From: Candidatus Izemoplasma sp.
GTDB lineage: Bacteria; Bacillota_I; Bacilli_A; Izemoplasmatales; Izemoplasmataceae
DNA: 38,172 nucleotides
Assembly (NCBI GenBank): GCA_007132465.1
Contig: SLOP01000044.1
Span: forward strand, 1-38,172
Direction: 5' to 3'
Part shown: positions 7,747 to 13,207 of the stretch, piece after piece
Numbering within the stretch: the first letter of the stretch is position 1
Layout of the letters: the number at the start of each line of letters is the position of its first letter
Position numbers and translations under genes: made by a program
The notes under the pieces: generated by a model
What the model was told of the DNA's origin: nothing
The model's input: the letters and a program-made list of their open reading frames with translations, nothing else
Database searches by the model: none

Positions 7747-8597
7747 CACGACTGACGGCGTTGAAAGCATCGGTGGATGTGATGTTACAAACACTCGGCA
7801 AGGGCTTTGGTGATGGCCGTTTAGCTGATGCCATGCGCTATGCGTTGTTGGGTGAGGGCAAACGTGTTCGGCCACTGTTGACACTCAGCGTCATCGACCA
7901 CGCCGGGGTTGACCCTGCGCCGTTTGTGTCGATGGCGTGTGCCGTTGAGATGGTTCATGCGTATTCGCTGGTGCATGATGATTTGCCCGCGATGGACGAT
8001 GATACGCTCAGGCGAGGTCGACCGACGGTGCACGTCGCGTTTGATGAAGCCACGGCGATTTTGGCCGGTGATGCGTTATTGACGGATGCGTTTTCGGTGT
8101 TGAGCGCGTGTGACGCGTTGGATGCCGCGGCGAAAACGAAGGCCGTTCAGACGTTGGCATTGGCGGCTGGATCTAGTGGAATGGTGAAGGGACAGATGCT
8201 CGATCTTTGGCAAGAGAAAACCGAAATTGAAGCCGCTGACCTAATGCACGTTCATGCGCTTAAAACGGGCTATCTAATCGCGGCGGCGATGAAACTCGGT
8301 GCGCTGGCTGCCGACATGGACCTTGCCTCGTGGGACAGGTTGGGGTTCTTGGTGGGGAGAAGTTTTCAAATACAAGACGACCTCTTCGATGCCGAAGGCG
8401 ATGAGACGACCATTGGGAAAAGCCTCAGCGATGCCAAAAGGAAAAAACGTACGATGGTTAGCGTACATGGCCTTAGGAAGACCAAGTCCGTGCTATTGGA
8501 GACGTTTGACGCCATCGACGACATGCTTGATACATTGAACGTTTCGCACGGCGTGCTTAGCACGCTCCTCGATCAACTGAAATCACGACAAAAATAA
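7734..8597 (+). CDS. ispA: Farnesyl diphosphate synthase (short-chain polyprenyl synthetase)
   Basis: A 287-residue trans-prenyltransferase condensing isopentenyl diphosphate with allylic diphosphates in isoprenoid synthesis. GKRVRP (42-47) binds IPP. HAYSLVHDDLPAMDDDTLRRG carries the first aspartate-rich motif, with the two-residue insertion typical of E. coli-type (type II) farnesyl synthases. DDLFD at about 215-219 is the second. The tyrosine five residues before the first motif matches C15 products. ATG 7734 has GAGG 7 nt upstream; a second ATG at 7743 forms an ATGA overlap with the nitroreductase stop. Unlike the common xseA-xseB-ispA-dxs order, its neighbours here are a nitroreductase and an ArsC-like gene. 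Confidence 0.9.
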   Translation: MDSMTRLTALKASVDVMLQTLGKGFGDGRLADAMRYALLGEGKRVRPLLTLSVIDHAGVDPAPFVSMACAVEMVHAYSLVHDDLPAMDDDTLRRGRPTVHVAFDEATAILAGDALLTDAFSVLSACDALDAAAKTKAVQTLALAAGSSGMVKGQMLDLWQEKTEIEAADLMHVHALKTGYLIAAAMKLGALAADMDLASWDRLGFLVGRSFQIQDDLFDAEGDETTIGKSLSDAKRKKRTMVSVHGLRKTKSVLLETFDAIDDMLDTLNVSHGVLSTLLDQLKSRQK

Positions 8598-8613
8598 GAA
8601 GAGGTTAACTGCC

Positions 8614-8970
8614 ATGCGGACGCTTTTTCATTACTCTCCCTGTTCGACTTGCCAAAAAGCACGACGTTTTCTCGATGAACACGGCATCGCCTACACACCA
8701 AGACACATTGTGCAACTTCCGCCGCGAGTTGAGGAAATCACCGTTTGGGTCAAGGATTACGGGAACGACCCTATACGCCTTTTCAACACACACGGGAAAC
8801 GGTATCGAGAACTAGACATAAAGGCGAAGTTGCCGTCGTTGAGCGAGGAGCAAATAATCGAACTTTTCGCCGATGATGGCATGCTGGTGAAGCGACCCAT
8901 ATTGATTTTTGGCAAACGGATATTGATTGGGTTTAACGAACGCGTGTGGCGAGAGACATTGTTACATTAA
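8614..8970 (+). CDS. ArsC/Spx family thioredoxin-fold protein with CxxC
   Basis: A 118-residue protein beginning MRTLFHYSPCSTCQKARRFLDEHGI. Cys10 and Cys13 form CxxC at the start of helix 1, as in Spx and YusI/YffB-like members; classical arsenate reductases lack the second cysteine. LVKRPI at about residues 92-97 is the conserved cis-proline region of the ArsC/Spx fold, and ILIGFNERVWRETL is the usual final segment. It could be a small reductase or an Spx-like, RNA polymerase-binding regulator. The sequence cannot decide between them. It follows ispA by 16 bp with GAAGAGG upstream. Confidence 0.75.
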   Translation: MRTLFHYSPCSTCQKARRFLDEHGIAYTPRHIVQLPPRVEEITVWVKDYGNDPIRLFNTHGKRYRELDIKAKLPSLSEEQIIELFADDGMLVKRPILIFGKRILIGFNERVWRETLLH

Positions 8971-8973
8971 CCC

Positions 8974-9002
8974 TTGCGCTCCTTGTCAATGTATGGTAAA
9001 GT
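8974..9002 (+). promoter_or_regulatory. Predicted promoter for the FMN riboswitch/ribU transcript
   Basis: TTGCGC (8974-8979), 17 bp, extended -10 TGG-TAAAGT (8994-9002). A TTGTCA at 8983-8988 is an alternative -35 but lacks a well-spaced -10. Confidence 0.4.
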
Positions 9003-9025
9003 ATACGTGGTTTTACAATCGAATA

Positions 9026-9131
9026 CATCTTCAGGGCAGGGTGAAATTCCCGACCGGCGGTATAGTCCGCGAGCGCAAGCTGAGCAGGTGAAACTCCTGC
9101 ACCGACCGTATAGTCTGGATGGAAGAAGATG
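9026..9131 (+). ncRNA. FMN riboswitch (RFN element)
   Basis: The conserved core is visible in order: AGGGCAGGGTGAAATTCCCG, ACCGGCGGTATAGTC, GCGAGCGCAAGC, GCAGGTGAAACTCCTGC, ACCGAC and TATAGTC-GGATG. The closing P1 stem is CATCTTC (9026-9032) with GAAGATG (9125-9131). It lies directly upstream of a terminator hairpin and ribU, so FMN should switch off synthesis of the riboflavin transporter by premature termination. Confidence 0.97.
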
Positions 9132-9159
9132 ACAGCATTTGTTCCTTTTTGTGTTTGTT

Positions 9160-9188
9160 GCCCTGAGTCTGTGTTCAGGGCATTTTTT
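9160..9188 (+). terminator. Riboswitch-controlled intrinsic terminator
   Basis: Stem GCCCTGA (9160-9166)/TCAGGGC (9175-9181) followed by ATTTTTT. The 5' arm is also perfectly complementary to TCAGGGC at 9031-9037 in the aptamer, a plausible antiterminator partner. Confidence 0.9.
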
Positions 9189-9211
9189 ATGACCATAAAG
9201 GAGAGATTATT

Positions 9212-9829
9212 ATGCGCAGTAACAGAACCTTTAGGATGGTTGTCATTGCGAACTTGGCGGCAATTTCACTCTTGCTTTACATGCTTGGATCACTGGATAT
9301 TTTTGGCTTTCCGATGGCGCCGTTTTTAAAATTTCAGTTTTCAAACGTGCCGGCCATCATTGGAGGCTTCTTGTTTGGGCCGGGCGCAGGCGCCCTCATC
9401 CTCGTCGCCCGCACCGTTATTCGTTTGCCCTTCACCTCAACGGCTGGCGTCGGAGAGTTGGCCGATTTAGTTATCGGTGTGGCGACGGTGGTGGTGTCGG
9501 CATCAATCTACCGCAAATATCACAACAAGAAAGGCGCAATCATCGCCTCGGTGTGGGGCTCTGTGACCTGGGTTGTGGTGGCCGTTGCCGCGAACTGGGC
9601 GTTTCTGCTAAGAGCGTATGTGTACTTTTTCTTCGACGGCAATGTCCAGCCATTGCTTAGCATGATTCGCCTTCCTAACATCACCGAAACGAACTATCTC
9701 TGGATGTTTTCCCTTTACATCGGGGTTCCCTTTAACATGTTGTTGTCGGCGATGGTGTATGGCGTGACGTTCCTGGTGTACAAACGTATTTCAGAACTGA
9801 TGAAGTCGCTTCGAGAGCAGTTAGAGTAA
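9212..9829 (+). CDS. ribU: Riboflavin ECF transporter substrate-binding subunit RibU
   Basis: A 205-residue membrane protein with about six helices. The segment KFQFSNVPAIIGGFLFGPGAGALI is the characteristic ECF S-component block (substrate gate between TM1 and TM3), and the GELADLVIGVATV region fits RibU. S-components bind the vitamin and dock on the shared EcfA-EcfA'-EcfT module, not encoded here. The identity as a riboflavin carrier is firmly supported by the FMN riboswitch in its leader. The ATG follows AAAGGAGAG. It is transcribed alone and ends at a strong terminator. Confidence 0.93.
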   Translation: MRSNRTFRMVVIANLAAISLLLYMLGSLDIFGFPMAPFLKFQFSNVPAIIGGFLFGPGAGALILVARTVIRLPFTSTAGVGELADLVIGVATVVVSASIYRKYHNKKGAIIASVWGSVTWVVVAVAANWAFLLRAYVYFFFDGNVQPLLSMIRLPNITETNYLWMFSLYIGVPFNMLLSAMVYGVTFLVYKRISELMKSLREQLE

Positions 9830-9831
9830 GG

Positions 9832-9868
9832 AAAGTTTCCAAGTGCGTTGCGCTTGGAAACTTTTTTT
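9832..9868 (+). terminator. Rho-independent terminator after ribU
   Basis: Stem AAAGTTTCCAAG/CTTGGAAACTTT with a 9-nt loop, then TTTTG. Confidence 0.9.
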
Positions 9869-9877
9869 GTGTATAAT
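9848..9877 (+). promoter_or_regulatory. Predicted promoter for the P-loop kinase gene, overlapping the ribU terminator
   Basis: TTGCGC (9848-9853) lies in the loop and 3' arm of the ribU terminator; TATAAT (9872-9877) follows after 18 bp. Confidence 0.5.
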
Positions 9878-9900
9878 AAAGCCAGAGAGAGAGAGATACC

Positions 9901-10566
9901 ATGAACATACCGGATAACATATTAAACAAGCTATTCGAAAAGGTTGTTTTTGTGATTGGCACCAATTGCGGCGGCAAAACCACGATGGCTAAGTCGCTCG
10001 CGACCCGCCATCACAAAGTGCTTTACAGTGCCGATGAGCATTATTGGGACCATCGTGCGCTGAGCGACGAAACCAATCAACCCAACATGAATCGCCCATT
10101 TTTGGGGTGGGAAGACTATTTCGCTCGCGACCCTCAAGCACAAGCTGAGTGGCTGTATGCGTGTGAGCAAGAAGAAATGCCGTTTATCTTGTTGGATCTT
10201 GCCAGGCTTGCGCAGGCACATCCAAAGGGCGTGGTCGCCGATGTGCATTGCGTGCCCGAAACGTTGCTGAAAGTCAGTGATCATTCGCGTATCCTTGCGA
10301 TGACAGCGAGTGATGCGCTTGTCAGACGAGACTATTTTGCGCGTGACGATAAACACCCTGTATTAGCCTGCATTCGAAGAGAAACAGCCAATCCGGATCA
10401 GGCCAAAGCGAACGTTGAAGAGACCGCGGTGCGGATCGCGGGCATTGAGAAACAAGCGATTGAGGCGGCCGGTGTCTTTGCCGATGAACGCACAGAAGCA
10501 ACGGAACTCGACGCGCGTGTGAGACGCGCAGAAACCCATTTAGGATGGAGGAACGATGATGATTAA
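9901..10566 (+). CDS. P-loop NTPase, small-molecule kinase-like
   Basis: A 221-residue soluble protein. Residues 15-28 (VVFVIGTNCGGKTT) form a beta strand plus Walker A loop, G20-T28. The later RILAMTASDALVRRDYFARDDKH region has the strand followed by arginines expected of the lid of shikimate/gluconate/uridine kinase-type folds. The C-terminal third (ANVEETAVRIAGIEKQAIEAAG) is a long helix. I do not recognise a specific family. A GNAT acetyltransferase gene overlaps its end, suggesting a shared function, but no substrate can be named. The ATG is preceded by repeated GAGA rather than a strong SD. Confidence 0.6.
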   Translation: MNIPDNILNKLFEKVVFVIGTNCGGKTTMAKSLATRHHKVLYSADEHYWDHRALSDETNQPNMNRPFLGWEDYFARDPQAQAEWLYACEQEEMPFILLDLARLAQAHPKGVVADVHCVPETLLKVSDHSRILAMTASDALVRRDYFARDDKHPVLACIRRETANPDQAKANVEETAVRIAGIEKQAIEAAGVFADERTEATELDARVRRAETHLGWRNDDD

Positions 10567-11086
10567 GCTGCTCCCAATGAGTGAGTACAAAGGATATGAA
10601 CTTCGCTTCGCATACCAAACCGACAGCCACTTTCGTGTGACTCGCCAGGTGAGCGAGGATGAGATTAGTTTTCGTTTAACACGCGAACGCTTTGATAAAC
10701 CAATTGACAAACGCTTTACCGACAAGCTGTACGCCGATCATTTGGCATCACCCGAAGCCTATGGATGGTTTGAAGAGGAGGCGTGGGCCGGTGTTCTTGA
10801 AATTAACCACGAAACGTGGTCCAATCGGCTGCGCATCACGGAGTTGATCGTGTTTGAGAAACATCGTCGTCAAGGCATTGCCATGCGTTTGGTTGATTAT
10901 GCTAAAGACCGTGCGCGTGCGCTCGGTGCTCGGCAAATTGTCTTGGAGACACAGACGTGTAACGTCCCGGCGCTCGGGTTTTATTTCGCTGCCGGGTTTA
11001 CCCCGGTAGGCCTTGACACATCCTGTTACAAAAACGATGATATTGAACGGGGGGAAGTGCGTGTTGAGTTAGGGTTGTTACTATAA
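10559..11086 (+). CDS. GNAT family N-acetyltransferase
   Basis: About 175 residues with a GNAT core. LRITELIVFEKHRRQGIAMRLVDYAK contains the acetyl-CoA pyrophosphate loop (RRQGIA) on motif A, followed by RARALGARQIVLETQTCNVPALGFYFAAGF, the usual motif B. The N-terminal 80 residues (SEDEISFRLTRERFDKP) are variable and probably shape the acceptor site. ATG 10559 has GGAGG 7 nt upstream; ATG 10556 is also in frame. It overlaps the upstream P-loop gene by 8 bp, so the two are translationally coupled. It is also similar in layout to streptothricin-type acetyltransferases, but resistance cannot be inferred. Confidence 0.82.
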   Translation: MIKLLPMSEYKGYELRFAYQTDSHFRVTRQVSEDEISFRLTRERFDKPIDKRFTDKLYADHLASPEAYGWFEEEAWAGVLEINHETWSNRLRITELIVFEKHRRQGIAMRLVDYAKDRARALGARQIVLETQTCNVPALGFYFAAGFTPVGLDTSCYKNDDIERGEVRVELGLLL

Positions 11087-11118
11087 AAATAGAAGCTCAT
11101 GGCGAGCTTCTATTTTTT
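11086..11118. terminator. Bidirectional terminator between GNAT and phosphatidyltransferase genes
   Basis: Stem AAAATAGAAGCTC/GAGCTTCTATTTT (11086-11098/11104-11116). T-runs exit on the plus strand and, read from the other side, on the minus strand. Confidence 0.9.
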
Positions 11119-11631
11119 TGGTATTGGGATACGTGAAACCATCAATCCCGCCAGCAGCACCATAGACAGGCCACTAAACCAGGCTGCGGTGTTAGGGTGT
11201 TCAACCCTTAGGCTGATGTAGAGGATAACCACGAGTATGACGCCAGCTAAGGTGGAGGGAAGACCGTAAGCGGTGGTTGACGATTGACCGATAAGGAAGC
11301 GTCGTAACCGCCACGCGGTTGCGCCGACATACACAGTTGACACCCCCGTGGCGATAAGCCAGCCGGGATGAAGCATTGAGACGAGATATAAGGTGATGGG
11401 TGCCAGCCCAAAGGCGATGAAATCGTTTAAGGCATCAAGCTTTTTTCCCAAGGCGGTGACGCCACCGGTGCGGCGGGCGATGCGACCATCGTATCGGTCG
11501 ATGATGGCGCTGATGAGCACACAAAGCACGCCAAAGGCAACGGTGCTTGGAAACATGAATAACACGATTGCCGTCACCCCAAAGGCGATGCCGATGACAG
11601 ATAGCATGTTTGGTATGTGGGTTGTTCGCAT
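11110..11631 (-). CDS. CDP-alcohol phosphatidyltransferase (PssA-type)
   Basis: A 173-residue integral membrane enzyme transferring a phosphatidyl group from a CDP-activated lipid to an alcohol. The complete family signature D-x2-DG-x2-AR-x8-G-x3-D-x3-D is present, from DRYDGRIARR to GKKLDALND. The N-terminus HIPNMLSVIGIAFG matches the usual 'PN-x-lT-x2-N' opening, and five to six helices follow. The size and pattern are close to the phosphatidylserine synthase branch. ATG 11631 is chosen for AAAGGA 8-10 nt upstream. No decarboxylase gene is adjacent. It follows a methyltransferase-like gene by 23 bp, which raises the possibility of a methylated or otherwise modified head group. That is inference only. 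Confidence 0.85.
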   Translation of the reverse strand: MRTTHIPNMLSVIGIAFGVTAIVLFMFPSTVAFGVLCVLISAIIDRYDGRIARRTGGVTALGKKLDALNDFIAFGLAPITLYLVSMLHPGWLIATGVSTVYVGATAWRLRRFLIGQSSTTAYGLPSTLAGVILVVILYISLRVEHPNTAAWFSGLSMVLLAGLMVSRIPIPKK

Positions 11632-11654
11632 GATGCCAGTCCTTTCAATCGAGA

Positions 11655-12170
11655 TTAAGCGACGCACAATACGCTTGTTGATACGCCACGACCGCGATGT
11701 GAAACCCCGGCAAGGCGTTTAATGTTGAGGCGCTCTTTTCGTGCGGTACGGATGATAATGCGAGTGCCGGCTTTCGCTGATGCGACGAGGTGATCAATCA
11801 CCGCTTGTTTATGGATAAGTTGTTTGGCGAGAATGATGACATTGTGGTCCTTGACATTCATGCTTTCGCCTACCGCGTGCATGAAGCGAGTACGATGAAG
11901 CCCAAACCGCTTAGCAAAGTGTGATGCGCGGGCGACGGCATGAAAATCCATATCGATTCCCGTGAGGGTGGCGCCGCTTTGATTCACGACGAGCGCTGCG
12001 CTCACAGGCATCGAGCCGACGCCAACAAAAAGCACGTGATCGCAGGCTTGGATGTTGGCCAGGGCCAGCTCTTTTTTAACCACTGGGCGGTAGTAGGCAA
12101 AAAACAAGCGACGAAGCAACGTTGAGGCAAGAGGAATGGCTTCAAAGCGTTTGGTCAAGGCTTTTATCAT
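11655..12170 (-). CDS. Small Rossmann SAM-methyltransferase-like protein A
   Basis: A 171-residue protein with a single Rossmann domain. LFVGVGSMPVSAALVVNQSG is the SAM-binding loop and LTGIDMDFHAVARASHFAKRFG the acidic strand 2 end. The 'VGxGxxPxSA' wording and D-x-D pattern recall nicotianamine synthase-like enzymes, but this protein is much shorter than those. It is clearly paralogous to the protein at 12298: both share YxRPxxxxE-ALxNI, VGxGxxPxxA, a D-x-D-x-x-AV segment and an ILAxQ-like strand. The ATG has AAGGAG 8 nt upstream. It is probably co-transcribed with the phosphatidyltransferase downstream. Substrate unknown. Confidence 0.6.
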   Translation of the reverse strand: MIKALTKRFEAIPLASTLLRRLFFAYYRPVVKKELALANIQACDHVLFVGVGSMPVSAALVVNQSGATLTGIDMDFHAVARASHFAKRFGLHRTRFMHAVGESMNVKDHNVIILAKQLIHKQAVIDHLVASAKAGTRIIIRTARKERLNIKRLAGVSHRGRGVSTSVLCVA

Positions 12171-12222
12171 GGTTGTAACTCCTTTGTGATACAATGAGAA
12201 CGTAACGGTTTTCACGGTCATC

Positions 12223-12251
12223 ATTATAAGGCACCCATAGACCAGACACAA
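12223..12251 (-). promoter_or_regulatory. Predicted promoter for methyltransferase-like A and phosphatidyltransferase
   Basis: On the minus strand, TTGTGT (12251-12246), 17-bp spacer, TATAAT (12228-12223). The transcript would start near 12216 with a leader of about 45 nt. Confidence 0.6.
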
Positions 12252-12266
12252 GACATATTATAAAAA

Positions 12267-12276
12267 TTATAAATAA
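12267..12276. promoter_or_regulatory. TTATwwATAA box 1, upstream of methyltransferase-like B
   Basis: TTATAAATAA, an inverted repeat of TTAT/ATAA around AA, lies in a 27-bp AT-only stretch 22 bp before the ATG at 12298. The same box recurs twice in the feoA leader. Confidence 0.35.
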
Positions 12277-12297
12277 ATATTCAAAGTGGAGGCTTCC

Positions 12298-12837
12298 ATG
12301 CGTAAAATGGTGGTTAGGTTGGAACATCTTCTGGCTAAAACACGGCTAGGTGTTGCGATTTATTCGCGTCCTTATCGCCGTGTGATTGAGCGGGAAGTGG
12401 CCCTTGTGAACATTCGACCGACCGACACGGTGTATCATGTCGGGTGTGGTGCGGTGCCCTTTACGGCGCTTTTGATTGCCGAGCTGACGCAGGCTCGCGT
12501 GATTGCGGTGGACAACGACGCACGTGCGGTTAGGCAGGCAAAACGCGTGGTGGCTAAAGAAAAACTTGAACATCTTATTGAGGTTCGCCAGCACGACGGA
12601 ACAGAACTGCTGGATGCGCCATACACGGTGGCAATCCTGGCGCTGCAGACACGGCCGCTTGATCGCGTGATGGATGCCCTTGATTTTCGCCGTGCACGGG
12701 TATTGGTTCGCGAGCCAAGTGAACGCTACAAAAACCACTATGATAAGCTGCCAAGCGGCCTCGTGGTCATCTCGCAGGCACATCATGGCATGAAGGCGTT
12801 TGCTTCAACGGCACACGTTACAACGCGCCAATTATAA
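12298..12837 (+). CDS. Small Rossmann SAM-methyltransferase-like protein B
   Basis: A 179-residue paralogue of the divergent neighbour. VYHVGCGAVPFTALLIAE is the SAM loop, followed by ARVIAVDNDARAVRQAKRVV with the D-x-D of strand 2, and YTVAILALQT for strand 4. The N-terminus (YSRPYRRVIEREVALVNI) closely matches that of protein A. The C-terminus ends in a short strand pair without an extra substrate domain, so the target is unclear. ATG 12298 has GGAGG 5 nt upstream; the frame opens slightly earlier at a GTG overlapping that SD. The gene is followed after 112 bp by feoA in the same direction. Confidence 0.6.
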   Translation: MRKMVVRLEHLLAKTRLGVAIYSRPYRRVIEREVALVNIRPTDTVYHVGCGAVPFTALLIAELTQARVIAVDNDARAVRQAKRVVAKEKLEHLIEVRQHDGTELLDAPYTVAILALQTRPLDRVMDALDFRRARVLVREPSERYKNHYDKLPSGLVVISQAHHGMKAFASTAHVTTRQL

Positions 12838-12839
12838 GG

Positions 12840-12849
12840 TTATTTATAA
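12840..12849. promoter_or_regulatory. TTATwwATAA box 2, upstream of feoA promoter
   Basis: TTATTTATAA is the exact reverse complement of boxes 1 and 3. It lies 16 bp upstream of the feoA -35. Confidence 0.35.
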
Positions 12850-12864
12850 AGTTTATGGAGGGCG

Positions 12865-12893
12865 TTGACCTTCATGGTTTGGAACGGTATACT
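12865..12893 (+). promoter_or_regulatory. Predicted sigma-A promoter for feoA-feoB
   Basis: TTGACC (12865-12870), 17-bp spacer, TATACT (12888-12893). This gives feoAB a start of its own near 12900 and a leader of about 50 nt. Confidence 0.7.
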
Positions 12894-12917
12894 GTGGGTA
12901 GTAGAAAAATGTAAAAC

Positions 12918-12927
12918 TTATAAATAA
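12918..12927. promoter_or_regulatory. TTATwwATAA box 3, in the feoA leader
   Basis: TTATAAATAA within CTTATAAATAAG, a 12-bp inverted repeat about 18 nt after the predicted feoA start. This is a good position for a repressor. Confidence 0.4.
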
Positions 12928-12949
12928 GACTACAAAGACGAGGTGTGCC

Positions 12950-13198
12950 ATGGCCGTGATGCATGAAATGCTTTCCAACAACGCGTTCGCCACGATGAAC
13001 CGTCTTGAAAAAGGCGAAGAGGGCGTTGTGTATGCTGTGCCAGACGTGCGTTTGTTGGCGTCCTTGGGCATACGCTCCGGTAAGCGCGTTCGCGTGCTGG
13101 CCAAAAGTTTTGCTTCGGGGCCAGTCATTGTTGATATTGAAAGACGTTCAGTGGTCGTTGATCGATCGTTGGCGGCACAAATAACCATTAGAAAGTAG
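12950..13198 (+). CDS. feoA: FeoA family ferrous iron transport accessory protein
   Basis: An 82-residue protein with the SH3-like FeoA fold: MNRLEKGEEGVVYAVPDVRLLASLGIRSGKRVRVLAKSF..PVIVDIERRSVVVDRSLAAQITI. The LGIRxGxxV turn and the final 'a-x-x-I-x-V'-like strand are diagnostic. FeoA is a small cytoplasmic partner of FeoB needed for Fe2+ uptake. It starts at the ATG after GACGAGGTG and is followed by feoB after 9 bp, giving a standard feoAB operon. Confidence 0.9.
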   Translation: MAVMHEMLSNNAFATMNRLEKGEEGVVYAVPDVRLLASLGIRSGKRVRVLAKSFASGPVIVDIERRSVVVDRSLAAQITIRK

Positions 13199-13207
13199 CG
13201 GTACAAG

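Noticed and set aside
7237-7884. 215-codon minus-strand ORF
   Set aside because: Antisense to nitroreductase and ispA, whose motifs are unambiguous; its product is His/Pro/Ser-rich shadow sequence.
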